Source: Candidatus Alloclostridium intestinigallinarum (GTDB taxonomy: Bacteria; Bacillota; Clostridia; Christensenellales; UBA3700). From it: a DNA stretch of 64,000 nucleotides. The stretch is taken from contig CAJFJA010000003.1 of assembly GCA_904382605.1 (NCBI GenBank), forward strand, positions 1 through 64,000, given 5' to 3'. Shown piece after piece: positions 51,060 through 59,890 of the stretch. Every line of letters starts with the position of its first letter. Positions within the stretch are counted from its first letter, which is position 1. The notes beneath the pieces were generated by a model, which was not told the origin of the DNA, ran no database searches, and was given only the letters and a program-made list of their open reading frames with translations. The position numbers and the translations under genes were made by a program.

Positions 51060-51509
51060 ATGAAGACATATATGGCAAAAGCCGAAGAAGTTCAGCGCAA
51101 GTGGTATGTCGTCGACGCAACCGATCTGGTTTTGGGTCGTCTGGCTAGCAACGTTGCCAACATACTTCGCGGCAAGAACAAGCCCACCTATACTCCCAAC
51201 GTCGATACCGGCGATTTCGTGATAATCGTCAACTGCGATAAGGTAAGGCTTACGGGCAAGAAACTGGAAAAGAAGTTCCACATTTACCACACCGGTTACG
51301 TAGGCGGACTTAAACAGGTTCAGTATAAAAAACTTATGGAAGAAAAGCCCGAAAAGGCTGTTCTTCTGGCTGTAAAGGGAATGCTGCCTAAAAATTCCAT
51401 GGGCAGGAATCAGCTCAAGAGACTGCGCGTTTTCGCAGGTGCGGAACATCCCCACACCGCGCAGAAGCCCGAAGAGCTCGTTATCGAAGCTAAGAAGAAG
51501 GAGAATTGA
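51060..51509 (+). CDS. rplM: 50S ribosomal protein L13
   Basis: This is a protein of the large ribosomal subunit. It has 149 residues, opening [20 protein letters not shown], with [20 protein letters not shown] and [19 protein letters not shown] as in the family. The ATG at 51060 has GGAGG upstream; a 14-residue in-frame extension is not conserved. rpsI follows after 2 bp. Confidence 0.98.
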   Translation: MKTYMAKAEEVQRKWYVVDATDLVLGRLASNVANILRGKNKPTYTPNVDTGDFVIIVNCDKVRLTGKKLEKKFHIYHTGYVGGLKQVQYKKLMEEKPEKAVLLAVKGMLPKNSMGRNQLKRLRVFAGAEHPHTAQKPEELVIEAKKKEN

Positions 51510-51511
51510 CG

Positions 51512-51925
51512 ATGGCTACCAAGAAGATTAAAAAGAAGGTTCAGTATCTCGGCACCGGCCGCAGAAAGAAGGCAATCGCCCGCGTCAGGCTCATACCCGA
51601 CGGCAGCGGCAGCATCGTCATCAACAAGAGGTCTTTGGACGAATATTTCGGTCTTGACACCCTGAAGTATATCGTGAACCAGCCCCTCGAACTCACCGGC
51701 ACCGCCGGCAAGTTCGACGTTATCGTTAACGTGAAGGGCGGCGGTTTCACCGGACAGGCAGGCGCTATCCGCCACGGCATCTCCCGTGCGCTCGTCATCG
51801 CCGACGAAAGCTACAAGTCCGCTTTGAAGTCAGCCGGCTTCCTTACCCGCGACCCCCGCGCGAAGGAACGCAAGAAGTACGGTTTGCATAAGGCGCGTAA
51901 AGCTCCTCAGTTTAGTAAGAGATAA
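51512..51925 (+). CDS. rpsI: 30S ribosomal protein S9
   Basis: This is a protein of the small ribosomal subunit whose C-terminal tail reaches the P-site tRNA. It has 137 residues with [33 protein letters not shown] and the conserved ending KAPQFSKR. The ATG at 51512 is placed 8 bases after AGGAG; a TTG at 51506 is too close to it. Confidence 0.98.
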   Translation: MATKKIKKKVQYLGTGRRKKAIARVRLIPDGSGSIVINKRSLDEYFGLDTLKYIVNQPLELTGTAGKFDVIVNVKGGGFTGQAGAIRHGISRALVIADESYKSALKSAGFLTRDPRAKERKKYGLHKARKAPQFSKR

Positions 51926-51951
51926 GCGGAAACCGTTAATTCAAAAATATG

Positions 51952-51986
51952 CGAGCGGCAAAATTTTGCCGCTCGTAATTTTTTCT
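51952..51986 (+). terminator. Terminator of rplM-rpsI
   Basis: A perfect 12-bp stem (CGAGCGGCAAAA / TTTTGCCGCTCG) with no extra loop bases is followed by taatttttt, 26 bp after rpsI. Confidence 0.9.
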
Positions 51987-52037
51987 CACACTTTTTCCGC
52001 ATACCATAGGCACTGTATATAAGCACCCTCCTGCGGT

Positions 52038-52121
52038 GTCAAGTCACTCATTTTGCAAAATCACGTACGCCAAGTACGCTCATTCGCAAAATGAGCACCT
52101 TTCCTAGCATTAGGGCACTTC
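52038..52121 (-). repeat. 84-bp dispersed repeat, copy 2 (inverted)
   Basis: This is the reverse complement of 7052-7135 with 4 mismatches. Here the internal inverted repeat is 10 bp and perfect (CTCATTTTGC/GCAAAATGAG). Confidence 0.88.
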
Positions 52122-52204
52122 TATTCAGTGCTTTTCAGCGCGGTGACCACGCTGTCTTAACCGCCTTGCAGTAACTCCGCTTGTATATGCTTGTTCTCCT
52201 TGCA

Positions 52205-52346
52205 CGCGCAATGGGTACCCGTTGCGCGAAAAAAGGGAAAACCGTCCCTCAAGCAGGAATCGTCTAAGCCATAGCGGAGAGCAGACTTTGCTTTATAGTT
52301 TGATATTGCAAGGCGGTTAAGGGGTGGAGCGTCCCACGCTCCCGGC
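52205..52346 (+). repeat. Hairpin, shared module and GGAGCGT hairpin unit
   Basis: In the gene-free stretch before marR there is an 11-bp hairpin at 52205-52228 (CGCGCAATGGG, TA, CCCGTTGCGCG, one T-G pair). A module at 52247-52320 matching 39764-39840 follows. Last is a GGCGGTTAAGG unit with stem GGAGCGT/ACGCTCC and loop CCC. Confidence 0.8.
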
Positions 52347-52390
52347 GCTTAAAATATATGTAAAATGTTGCGTTCTCAACATAATTCGCA

Positions 52391-52419
52391 TTGACAAGCG
52401 CATATAATCGGGGTATAAT
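52391..52419 (+). promoter_or_regulatory. Consensus promoter of the marR operon
   Basis: Exact TTGACA (52391-52396) and exact TATAAT (52414-52419) are 17 bp apart. TATAATCGG occurs twice 11 bp apart (52403 and 52414), and a third partial copy (CGTATA) follows. This may be the MarR binding region. Confidence 0.8.
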
Positions 52420-52439
52420 CGGCGTATAGAGGTCAGGGA

Positions 52440-52889
52440 ATGGAAGAGCAGTTCGATTTGATAGACTATATATGCGTAAGCCAGTGTATCCGCCGCGGAG
52501 TAAGCCGCGAGGCGGAAGATGAGTTGCGCCGCAACCGCATTTCCCATTTTCACATACTGTATATTGCGCTGCTTTACAAGTCGGAAGGCGGACTTACGCT
52601 GAGCGAGCTTTCCACGTATGCGGGCATGGACAGGGCGAACGCAACGCGCGCGGTCGCCGATCTGGAGCATTTGGGTTTTGTACGGCGCGAGCGGCATAAG
52701 GAAGGCTGCAAGAAGTACAAGATAGTTCTTACCGAAACGGGAACGGAGATAGGCGGACAGACGATTGCGTTTATGCGCGAAAAGGCGCGCGCACTTGTGA
52801 GCGGGCTTACAGATAAAGAGGCGCGCACGTTTTTCTCACTCATTAAAAAACAAGCCGCATACTTGCGGGCGAATAAGGAGCAGATATGA
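52440..52889 (+). CDS. MarR-family transcriptional regulator
   Basis: This is a 149-residue winged-helix regulator. The DNA-binding core is LTLSELSTYAGMDRANATRAVADLEHLGFVRRER, with the wing after it. MarR proteins usually repress an adjacent efflux or detoxification operon and release DNA on binding a small molecule or oxidant. It is the first gene of a four-gene operon and overlaps the next by 4 bp, so it probably controls its own operon. Confidence 0.9.
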   Translation: MEEQFDLIDYICVSQCIRRGVSREAEDELRRNRISHFHILYIALLYKSEGGLTLSELSTYAGMDRANATRAVADLEHLGFVRRERHKEGCKKYKIVLTETGTEIGGQTIAFMREKARALVSGLTDKEARTFFSLIKKQAAYLRANKEQI

Positions 52890-53506
52890 AAGTTTTGATG
52901 TTGAACGGAAGTCCCCACGAAAAAGGCTGCGTCTTCACAGCGTTGAGCGAAGTGGCAAGCGAGCTTGAAAAGTACGGCGTGGAAAGCGAAATTTTCCAGA
53001 TGGGCAAAAAGCCGGTTATGGGCTGTATCAGCTGCAACGCCTGCGCAAAGACGGGTAAATGCTTTTACAATGACGACAGGGTGAACGAGTGCGCGGAAAA
53101 ACTGCGCGAAGCCGACGCCTTTATAATAGGTTCGCCCGTATATTACGCGGGACCCAACGGCGCGCTGTGCGCCTTTCTTGACAGGCTGTTTTATTCTTCA
53201 AGCGGGTACGAGGGCAAACCGGGCGCGTGCGTGGTGAATTGCAGAAGGGGCGGCGCAAGCGCGGCTTTCGACAGGCTGAACAAGTACTTCACCATATCCA
53301 ATATGCCCGTTATCCCTTCGCAGTACTGGAACTCCACGCACGGCAGAACGCCCGAACAGGTAAAGCTGGACTTCGAGGGTATGCAGACTATGCGCACCCT
53401 TGCCAAAAATACCGCGTGGATGCTGCAAACGCTTTCCGCCAAAGAGCACCCCGGATACGAAAAGCATATATACACGGACTTCATACCCCGTATCAAAAAA
53501 GACTGA
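52886..53506 (+). CDS. Flavodoxin-fold NAD(P)H-dependent reductase, iron-sulfur flavoprotein type
   Basis: This is a 206-residue flavodoxin-like FMN reductase. The FMN phosphate loop is LNGSPHEKGCVFTA, and the flavin-contacting strand is IGSPVYYAGPNGAL. A cysteine motif (CISCNACAKTGKC) resembles the compact cluster motif of archaeal and clostridial iron-sulfur flavoproteins. It lies between marR and an ABC exporter pair, which fits a detoxification role. The true electron donor and substrate are unknown. Confidence 0.88.
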   Translation: MKVLMLNGSPHEKGCVFTALSEVASELEKYGVESEIFQMGKKPVMGCISCNACAKTGKCFYNDDRVNECAEKLREADAFIIGSPVYYAGPNGALCAFLDRLFYSSSGYEGKPGACVVNCRRGGASAAFDRLNKYFTISNMPVIPSQYWNSTHGRTPEQVKLDFEGMQTMRTLAKNTAWMLQTLSAKEHPGYEKHIYTDFIPRIKKD

Positions 53507-53529
53507 AATAAGAGTGGTTATATAAAAAC

Positions 53530-55302
53530 ATGGAAAAGGTCGCAAAAACCAAAAAGGACAAGTTGAGCGTGGTACTGCGCTACTATCTGCATTATGCGCT
53601 GTGGATAGTGCTGGCGCTCGGCTTTCTGACGTGCGAAGCGGTGTGCGAGCTGGAACTGCCTTCCTATATGTCGTCCATCATATCGAACGGCATTATGTCC
53701 TCCGACCTTACCGAGGTTCTGAGGATAGGCGGAATAATGCTCGCAATCGCCTTGGCGTCGTGCTGTTCCTCTATTATAGTAAGTTTTCTTGCTTCTAGGG
53801 TGGGCGCGGGTATGTCGAAGGACTTGCGCGCGGATATATTCGACAAGGTGCTGTCCTTTTCTTCAAAAGAGTACAACGCCTTTTCCGTGTCCTCGCTGAT
53901 AACCCGCTCCACCAACGACATTACGCAGATTCAGATTTTTACCATAATGTTTTTGCGCATGGTGATGTACGCGCCCATAATGGGCATAGGCGGCATTATC
54001 AAGGCGGTGAACACGGCTTCGGGCATATCCGCGCTGGGCATTGTGGTGGGAGTCGCCCTCGCCGTGGTGGTGTGCGTCATTATCGTGCTTATGCTGGTAG
54101 TCCTGCCCAGATTCACCAAAATACAGAAACAGGTGGACGAGGTCAACAGGGTGGCGCGCGAAGGGCTTACCGGTATGATGGTGGTGCGCGCGTTCAATAC
54201 GCAAAAGCATGAAGAAGAGCGCTTTGAGGCCGCCAATATGGCGCTTACCAAAAGCAATCTGTTCGTCAACAGGGTCATGTCGCTGCTCATGCCGCTCATC
54301 ACGATACTTATGAACGGCGTAAGCGTTGCCACGGTGTGGGTCGCCGCGCTTTTCGTGGAAGACTACGTGGCGGTTGCCAATATGATGGCGTTTATGCAGT
54401 ACGCCATTCAGATTATCATGTCCTTTATGATGATGAGCATGGTATTCATACTGCTGCCGCGCGCCGTGGTCGCAATGCGCCGCGTGTCCGAGGTGCTGTC
54501 CACGCAGCCGAGTATAGTCGACCCCGAGGGAAAGGAAAATCCCGAAGGAATCCGACTGAAAGGCGAGATAGAATTCAGGGACGTGGCGTATAACTACGGC
54601 GGCAGCGAAAACGCTATCGAGCACATCTCCTTTACCGCAAGCCCCGGCGAAACGGTGGCGATAATAGGTCCCACGGGCAGCGGTAAATCCACGGTAATCA
54701 ACCTTATTCCGCGCCTTGCGGACGCGAGCGAAGGCAGCGTTCTGATAGACGGCAGGGACGTGCGCGAATACAACGTGGACGACCTCAGGCGCAACATAGG
54801 ATTCGTACCGCAGAAAAATATACTTTTTTCGGGAACGATAGCTTCCAATCTGCGCATGGGCGACGAAAACGCCACGGATGAGCAGTTGCGCAAGGCGGCG
54901 GAGATAGCGCAGGCGGAGGAATTTATTTCGGAAAAGCCGGAGGGGATAAACGACCCCATAGCGCAGGGCGGCACGAACGTGTCGGGCGGGCAGAAACAGC
55001 GTCTTGCCATTGCTAGGGCGCTTGTGAAGAAAGCTCCGATATACATTTTCGACGATTCGTTCTCCGCGCTGGACTTCAAGACGGACGCGGCGCTGAGGAG
55101 CGCGCTTGCGGAGAATATGAAGGATTCCACCGTTATAATCGTAGCCCAGCGCGTGGGCACTATTATGAACGCGGACAGGATAATCGTGCTGGACGACGGC
55201 AGGATCGCGGGCGTGGGCACGCACAGAGAGCTGCTTGAAACTTGCGAGGTGTACAACCAGATAGCAAAGTCGCAGCTGAGCGAGGAGGACTTGAAAAGAT
55301 GA
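53530..55302 (+). CDS. ABC exporter half-transporter, degenerate-site subunit
   Basis: This is a 590-residue exporter subunit with six membrane helices and a C-terminal ATPase. Walker A is GPTGSGKST, the signature is VSGGQKQR, and Walker B is IYIFDDSFSALD with Asp at the catalytic Glu position, as in the TM287-type half. It overlaps the next gene by 4 bp. Control by the MarR protein at the head of the operon suggests drug or toxin export. Confidence 0.93.
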   Translation: MEKVAKTKKDKLSVVLRYYLHYALWIVLALGFLTCEAVCELELPSYMSSIISNGIMSSDLTEVLRIGGIMLAIALASCCSSIIVSFLASRVGAGMSKDLRADIFDKVLSFSSKEYNAFSVSSLITRSTNDITQIQIFTIMFLRMVMYAPIMGIGGIIKAVNTASGISALGIVVGVALAVVVCVIIVLMLVVLPRFTKIQKQVDEVNRVAREGLTGMMVVRAFNTQKHEEERFEAANMALTKSNLFVNRVMSLLMPLITILMNGVSVATVWVAALFVEDYVAVANMMAFMQYAIQIIMSFMMMSMVFILLPRAVVAMRRVSEVLSTQPSIVDPEGKENPEGIRLKGEIEFRDVAYNYGGSENAIEHISFTASPGETVAIIGPTGSGKSTVINLIPRLADASEGSVLIDGRDVREYNVDDLRRNIGFVPQKNILFSGTIASNLRMGDENATDEQLRKAAEIAQAEEFISEKPEGINDPIAQGGTNVSGGQKQRLAIARALVKKAPIYIFDDSFSALDFKTDAALRSALAENMKDSTVIIVAQRVGTIMNADRIIVLDDGRIAGVGTHRELLETCEVYNQIAKSQLSEEDLKR

Positions 55303-57470
55303 GCAGTAAAGAGATTTCAAGACCCGTAAGAAGACCCGTGCGCCGCGGACCGGGAGGTCCGGGAGGTCCCCACGGCGGCGGAATGCCGGGGGAAAAGCCC
55401 AAGGAATTCAAGAAAACGCTGTTCAAGACCCTGCGCTATATGCGCAAGAATCTGGTTGCGATAATAATAGCGTTCATACTCGCAATAGGCGGCGTCGTGG
55501 CTACGATACTCGTACCGGACATAATGGGACAGGCGACCGACGAGCTTATGACGGGCGTGCTGAGAAAACAGATATACGAAACGGTGAAAGTCGCCGATTC
55601 GCTGGTCACGGGGCAGATGATGGAGCAAGCCGAGGTATCGCCCGATACGCCCCTGGTCGAGTGGCTTGCCGCCCACCCGGAGGATATACCGCAGGAAGAT
55701 GTCGGGATAGACGAAGAGGATATGGCGCAGCTCGGCTCTATCACGATAGGGCAGATGGTGGACGCGCACTCGGCAACCACGCTGGGAGAATATATGGCAA
55801 GGCTGGGCATGGCGTCGGTGTTCGATTCGCTTCCTTCCGACTACTCGGACACGGTGTACCACACTTCGCTTTTGGAAGGCGAACCGGGCATAGACGTGGA
55901 AGCCATAGTAATGACGCTTGTCAAAACGCTTATTCTCGTATGCGTTTCGGGCGCGCTGTCCTACGCGCAGGGCTTTATCCTCGCCACCGTGGCGCAGAGC
56001 GTTTCCTACCGCTTCCGCAAGGATATATATGCGAAGATAGACAAACTGCCGCTCAAATACTTCGACGGCACCACGCACGGCGAGGTGATGAGTTATCTCA
56101 CCAACGACGTGGATATGATATCCACTTCGCTCAACCAGTCGCTTTCCCAGCTGCTTACTGCGGCGACCACGCTTATCGGCGTTATGATAATGATGTTCCG
56201 CATAAACTGGATTCTGACGCTGGTGGCGCTGGTGATAATCCCCGTATCCGTGCTGATAATGCTGATTGTCGTGAAGAAGTCGCAGAAATATTACCTCAGG
56301 CAGCAGGAATATCTGGGACACGTGAACGGACAGATAGAGGAGATATTCGGCGGACAGAACGTCGTCAAGCTGTTCTCGGGTGAAGAACGCGCCAAAAAGG
56401 AGTTTGCCGAGTACAACGGCAAATTGCAGGAATCGGCGTGGAAGTCGCAGTTCTATTCGGGCATTATGATGCCTACCAATAAGCTGATGGGCAATATAAG
56501 TTTCGTGATAACCTGCGTGCTGGGCGGCTACTTCGTGATAAACGGCAGTATGCTCGTGGGACAGATTCAGGCGTTTGCAAGCTATGTAAGGCAGTTCAAC
56601 CAGCCCATTTCGCAGGTATCGGGCATAGCCAATACCCTGCAATCCACGGTCGCAGCGTCCGAGAGGGTGTTCAACTTCCTCGAAGAAAAAGAGGAGACGG
56701 AGACGGGCGAAGAAACGCTGGGCACCGTGAACGGCGACGTGTTGTTCGACCACGTCCGCTTCGGTTACGACCCAGAAAAGATTATCATCAAGGACTTCAA
56801 CTGCAACGTGAAGGCGGGGCAGACCATAGCCATAGTCGGACCCACGGGCGCGGGCAAGACCACGATAGTCAAACTTTTAATGCGCTTTTACGAACTGAAC
56901 GGCGGCTTTATCGCCGTGGACGGGAAGAAGATAACGGACGTTACGCGCGCGTCGCTCCGCGACGAAGTGGGCATGGTACTGCAGGATACGTGGCTGTTTT
57001 CCGGCACGATTATGGAAAATATCCGTTACGGCAGGCTTGACGCCACGGACGAAGAGGTGGTTGCGGCGGCAAAATGCGCCTATGCCGACCACTTTATAAA
57101 CACCCTTCCCGGCGGATACGACTTTGTGATAAACGAAGAGGGCGCAAACATCTCGCAGGGTCAGAAACAGCTGCTGACCATAGCGCGCGCGATACTCGCA
57201 GACCCGCGTATTCTCATACTCGACGAGGCCACTTCGTCCGTGGATACGCGCACGGAACAGCTCATTCAAAACGCCATGGATAAGCTGATGGAAGGCAGGA
57301 CGAGTTTTGTCATAGCGCACCGTCTGTCCACAATCAAAAACGCAGACCTTATTCTGGTGCTCATGGACGGCGACGTGGTGGAGCAGGGCACACATAAGGA
57401 GCTGCTTGAAAAGGGCGGCGCTTACGCCGAGCTTTACAACTCGCAGTTCACTTCCGCCGCGGAGGAATGA
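55299..57470 (+). CDS. ABC exporter half-transporter, consensus-site subunit with a large extracellular insertion
   Basis: This 723-residue protein is longer than usual. A Pro/Gly/Arg-rich tail of about 35 residues precedes the first helix. About 115 residues of acidic, helix-like sequence (about 70-190) are inserted between helices 1 and 2, on the outer side. The ATPase has Walker A GPTGAGKTT, Q-loop LQDTW, signature ISQGQ and Walker B LILDEATSSVD with the catalytic Glu, as in TM288-type halves. AGGAGG lies upstream of the ATG at 55299, inside the end of the partner gene; an upstream in-frame extension is unlikely. Confidence 0.93.
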   Translation: MSSKEISRPVRRPVRRGPGGPGGPHGGGMPGEKPKEFKKTLFKTLRYMRKNLVAIIIAFILAIGGVVATILVPDIMGQATDELMTGVLRKQIYETVKVADSLVTGQMMEQAEVSPDTPLVEWLAAHPEDIPQEDVGIDEEDMAQLGSITIGQMVDAHSATTLGEYMARLGMASVFDSLPSDYSDTVYHTSLLEGEPGIDVEAIVMTLVKTLILVCVSGALSYAQGFILATVAQSVSYRFRKDIYAKIDKLPLKYFDGTTHGEVMSYLTNDVDMISTSLNQSLSQLLTAATTLIGVMIMMFRINWILTLVALVIIPVSVLIMLIVVKKSQKYYLRQQEYLGHVNGQIEEIFGGQNVVKLFSGEERAKKEFAEYNGKLQESAWKSQFYSGIMMPTNKLMGNISFVITCVLGGYFVINGSMLVGQIQAFASYVRQFNQPISQVSGIANTLQSTVAASERVFNFLEEKEETETGEETLGTVNGDVLFDHVRFGYDPEKIIIKDFNCNVKAGQTIAIVGPTGAGKTTIVKLLMRFYELNGGFIAVDGKKITDVTRASLRDEVGMVLQDTWLFSGTIMENIRYGRLDATDEEVVAAAKCAYADHFINTLPGGYDFVINEEGANISQGQKQLLTIARAILADPRILILDEATSSVDTRTEQLIQNAMDKLMEGRTSFVIAHRLSTIKNADLILVLMDGDVVEQGTHKELLEKGGAYAELYNSQFTSAAEE

Positions 57471-57523
57471 CAAGCCGCGGGCGGAAGACTTCCGGACGGT
57501 CAGCAGGCGGTTGCGCCGCAAAC

Positions 57524-57552
57524 AAAAATACGGACGGACGTCCGTATTTTTT
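57524..57552 (+). terminator. Terminator of the marR-ABC operon
   Basis: A 12-bp stem (AAAAATACGGAC / GTCCGTATTTTT) with loop GGAC is followed by T. A-rich sequence on the other side means it could also stop transcription coming from the tRNA gene. Confidence 0.88.
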
Positions 57553-57555
57553 GTA

Positions 57556-57632
57556 TGGCGTACCCGAATGGATTCGAACCATCGGCACCAAGCGTCGGAG
57601 GCTTGTGCTCTATCCAACTGAGCTACGGGTAC
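57556..57632 (-). tRNA. tRNA-Arg (anticodon CCG)
   Basis: On the minus strand a full cloverleaf reads GTACCCG acceptor, GCTC..GAGC D-stem, CAAGC-CTCCGAC-GCTTG anticodon arm, and a T-arm with GGTTCGAATCC. It closes with CGGGTAC, discriminator G and an encoded CCA (57558-57556). The anticodon CCG reads the CGG arginine codon. Confidence 0.95.
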
Positions 57633-57680
57633 ACGCCGCAACGATTTAAGGGCTTTGACGGCATACCGCCAAGCCCTTAT

Positions 57681-57709
57681 ATTATAGACTTTTTTATAAA
57701 GAAAGTAAA
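57681..57709 (-). promoter_or_regulatory. Possible tRNA-Arg promoter
   Basis: On the minus strand TTTACT (57709-57704) and TATAAT (57686-57681) are 17 bp apart. An inverted repeat AAGGGCTT/AAGCCCTT at 57649-57679 lies between it and the tRNA. Confidence 0.4.
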
Positions 57710-57750
57710 GGCATTTTCCCTGCCGCGGAAGTTCTTATACGAAGAGGGAA

Positions 57751-58248
57751 TCAGTCGTCGCCCTCATCGCCTTCGTCGTCTTCGTCCTCGTCCTCGTCGG
57801 GTATGTCCTCGACGGAATCTATGTCGTAGTCGAAGTCGTCGTCAAGGTCGTCGTTATGCGCTTGCTCTTCCTCGTCCGCTTCCGCGTCGGCGTAATCTTC
57901 TTCGTTGCCGAATTCGTCGTTATCGTCAAAAGATTCGTCAAAATCGTCGTACAGCTCGTCCTCGCGCATAGCCTCGTAAGAGTCTTCGTATTCGGAGCTT
58001 TCGGATTCGGGCTGGGGTTCGCTTTCGTATTCGTCGTCTTTGCCCGAGCGCTCCGCCTTGGCGCGGCAGTCGGCGCACATCTTTTCGCCCGGCTCCAGGG
58101 GATTTATGCCGCACACGGGGCACAGTTCCTCGTCATAGTCGTCGTCAAGCACTTTGCCGGCAAGTTCCTGCTTGCATATTTCGCAGTACTCTTCCTCCTG
58201 TGGAATCCAGTTCAGTTCACAGCGGGGGCATTTCTTATATTTTCCCAT
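57751..58248 (-). CDS. Small zinc-ribbon protein with a very acidic tail
   Basis: This is a 165-residue protein. The N-terminal third has two CxxC pairs on each side (CPRC...CEIC, then CPVC...CADC), consistent with one or two zinc ribbons. From about residue 65 to the end it is almost entirely Asp, Glu, Ser and Tyr with no hydrophobic core, so that part is probably disordered. GGGAGATAGCT precedes the ATG. Similar short acidic zinc-ribbon proteins occur in clostridia without known function. Confidence 0.82.
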   Translation of the reverse strand: MGKYKKCPRCELNWIPQEEEYCEICKQELAGKVLDDDYDEELCPVCGINPLEPGEKMCADCRAKAERSGKDDEYESEPQPESESSEYEDSYEAMREDELYDDFDESFDDNDEFGNEEDYADAEADEEEQAHNDDLDDDFDYDIDSVEDIPDEDEDEDDEGDEGDD

Positions 58249-58354
58249 AGCTATCTCCCTTTGCTTGATTTATGTATATCCGACGGTATTTCCGCCGCGG
58301 CGGATTTCCTTCCCCGTAAAGTCCGGTGCAGACCGCCGCCGGGTATCGCATAGT

Positions 58355-58383
58355 ATTATATAAGCTAATTCCGCATTTGTAAA
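58355..58383 (-). promoter_or_regulatory. Promoter of the acidic zinc-ribbon gene
   Basis: On the minus strand TTTACA (58383-58378) and exact TATAAT (58360-58355) are 17 bp apart, leaving a GC-rich leader of about 100 nt. Confidence 0.6.
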
Positions 58384-58419
58384 TACCTTTTGCGAAAAAA
58401 TATGTATAATTTTTTTTAA

Positions 58420-59706
58420 TCAACACATTTCGCGCTTTTTGAAGCACAATCTTTTCAAAGCGAGCAGATATATATCGTATATTTTGCGTAAAGAGGCTAT
58501 ATCCGCCCGTTCGTTGCGCTGGTGTATGGTGGGTTCGTCACCCGGGAAGCAGGGGCCGAAAGCCACAAGTCCGGGCGCTACCCGCGCATACGTCGCGCCG
58601 CCCACGGTAAGAGGGGCGTCCGCTCTTCCGGTAACGTCGTTGTACGCGCCCAGCAGACCGCGCACGAGCGGCGAGTCCACGTCCACGGAATGGGGCAGGT
58701 GCTCACCCGTTATCTCTACGGGGCAGGAGAGTTTTCCGCCTATTCTGCGCACAATCTCTTCCGCCGTAAAGGTGACGGGATAGCGCACGTCAAGTTCCGC
58801 GTAAAGGTTGTTTTCGTCCGAGGAAAGCACGCCCAGATTGCAGGTGAGCGCGCCGCTTTCCTTGTCGGAAAGGGCGCAGTTTATTCCGCTTCCGTCTATG
58901 GCGCAAAGCGCCTTGGAAAGTTCGCCTGCGGCGGGGGAGATTTCACCCAGGGCGGAAAGCACTTTGCGGGCGGCGTTGTCGCCCAGCCAAGGGGTAGAGC
59001 CGTGCGCGGGTCTGCCGTGCGCGGTCACCGCGTATCCGCCGTCACAGGGAACGCAGGTCACGTCCTTTGCATGCACGGGCGTATCGCATACCGCGCGGCA
59101 CGTATCCATTACCACGTTTACCCGTCCGCCGCCGCGTATGGACAGGACGCGTCCGGGCAGGGGCAGCGTCAGGCGCACGTGAAGCACCCCTTTTTCGCAC
59201 GCTATTACCGGGAAGTCGGCGTCGGGCGAAAAGCCCTCGTCCGGCCATTTATCCAGCTGCGAGTAGCGTTCCGCGCACTTCCAGCCGCTCTCTTCGTTTC
59301 CGCCCGCGAAAAAGCGGATTCTGCGGCAGGGAACGTATCCTTCGGAAACAAGCTGCGCCGCCGCGTAAAGGCAGAGCAGGAGCGGACCTTTGTCGTCCAG
59401 AATACCCCTGCCGTATACCGTGCCGCCGGCTATCTCGCCCAAAGGGGAGTGATCCCAGCCTTCTCCGAGCGGTACCGTGTCCAGGTGTCCCAGAATCGCA
59501 AACGGCTTTCCGCTTCCTATGTCCGCGGTGACGTAATAGCCGCCCTCGTTGTGCACGGTAAAGCCCATGCTTTTTGCAAGAGATGCAAACTTGTCAAGCA
59601 CTTCCCCCACTCCCTTGCCGAACGGCGAGGAAGGACAGGGAGCGGACTGCACGCTCTCTATTGCCAGAAAGTCCATTATGCTGTTCAATGCTTTTTCAAA
59701 ACACAT
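58420..59706 (-). CDS. M20 family dipeptidase (PepV/Sapep type)
   Basis: This is a 428-residue metallopeptidase of family M20. Metal ligands and catalytic residues are in GHLDTVP, GRGILDDKGPLL and GGNEESG. The dimerisation/lid domain follows, and the C-terminal ligand motif lies near VGGATYARVAPGLVAFGP. These enzymes cleave dipeptides and some N-acylated substrates in the cytoplasm. The start at 59706 has CGGAG upstream. It is divergent from gltX. Confidence 0.9.
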   Translation of the reverse strand: MCFEKALNSIMDFLAIESVQSAPCPSSPFGKGVGEVLDKFASLAKSMGFTVHNEGGYYVTADIGSGKPFAILGHLDTVPLGEGWDHSPLGEIAGGTVYGRGILDDKGPLLLCLYAAAQLVSEGYVPCRRIRFFAGGNEESGWKCAERYSQLDKWPDEGFSPDADFPVIACEKGVLHVRLTLPLPGRVLSIRGGGRVNVVMDTCRAVCDTPVHAKDVTCVPCDGGYAVTAHGRPAHGSTPWLGDNAARKVLSALGEISPAAGELSKALCAIDGSGINCALSDKESGALTCNLGVLSSDENNLYAELDVRYPVTFTAEEIVRRIGGKLSCPVEITGEHLPHSVDVDSPLVRGLLGAYNDVTGRADAPLTVGGATYARVAPGLVAFGPCFPGDEPTIHQRNERADIASLRKIYDIYLLALKRLCFKKREMC

Positions 59707-59834
59707 AGTTTTCTCCGTACCGTCCGCCGCGGCTTTACGCGAGGCGGCTTTATTTATACCCGCCGTCTTTGACGGGCAGCTTTTATATTATACGCGAATG
59801 CGGAAAAAATGTACACAAATTGACCCGAATTATA

Positions 59835-59862
59835 TTGAAATCGCGCGCAAATATGGTAATAT
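59835..59862 (+). promoter_or_regulatory. gltX promoter
   Basis: TTGAAA (59835-59840) and TAATAT (59857-59862) are 16 bp apart, 28 bp before the gltX ATG. Confidence 0.5.
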
Positions 59863-59890
59863 ATTAGTATCAAACGTAAAGGACGCGATT

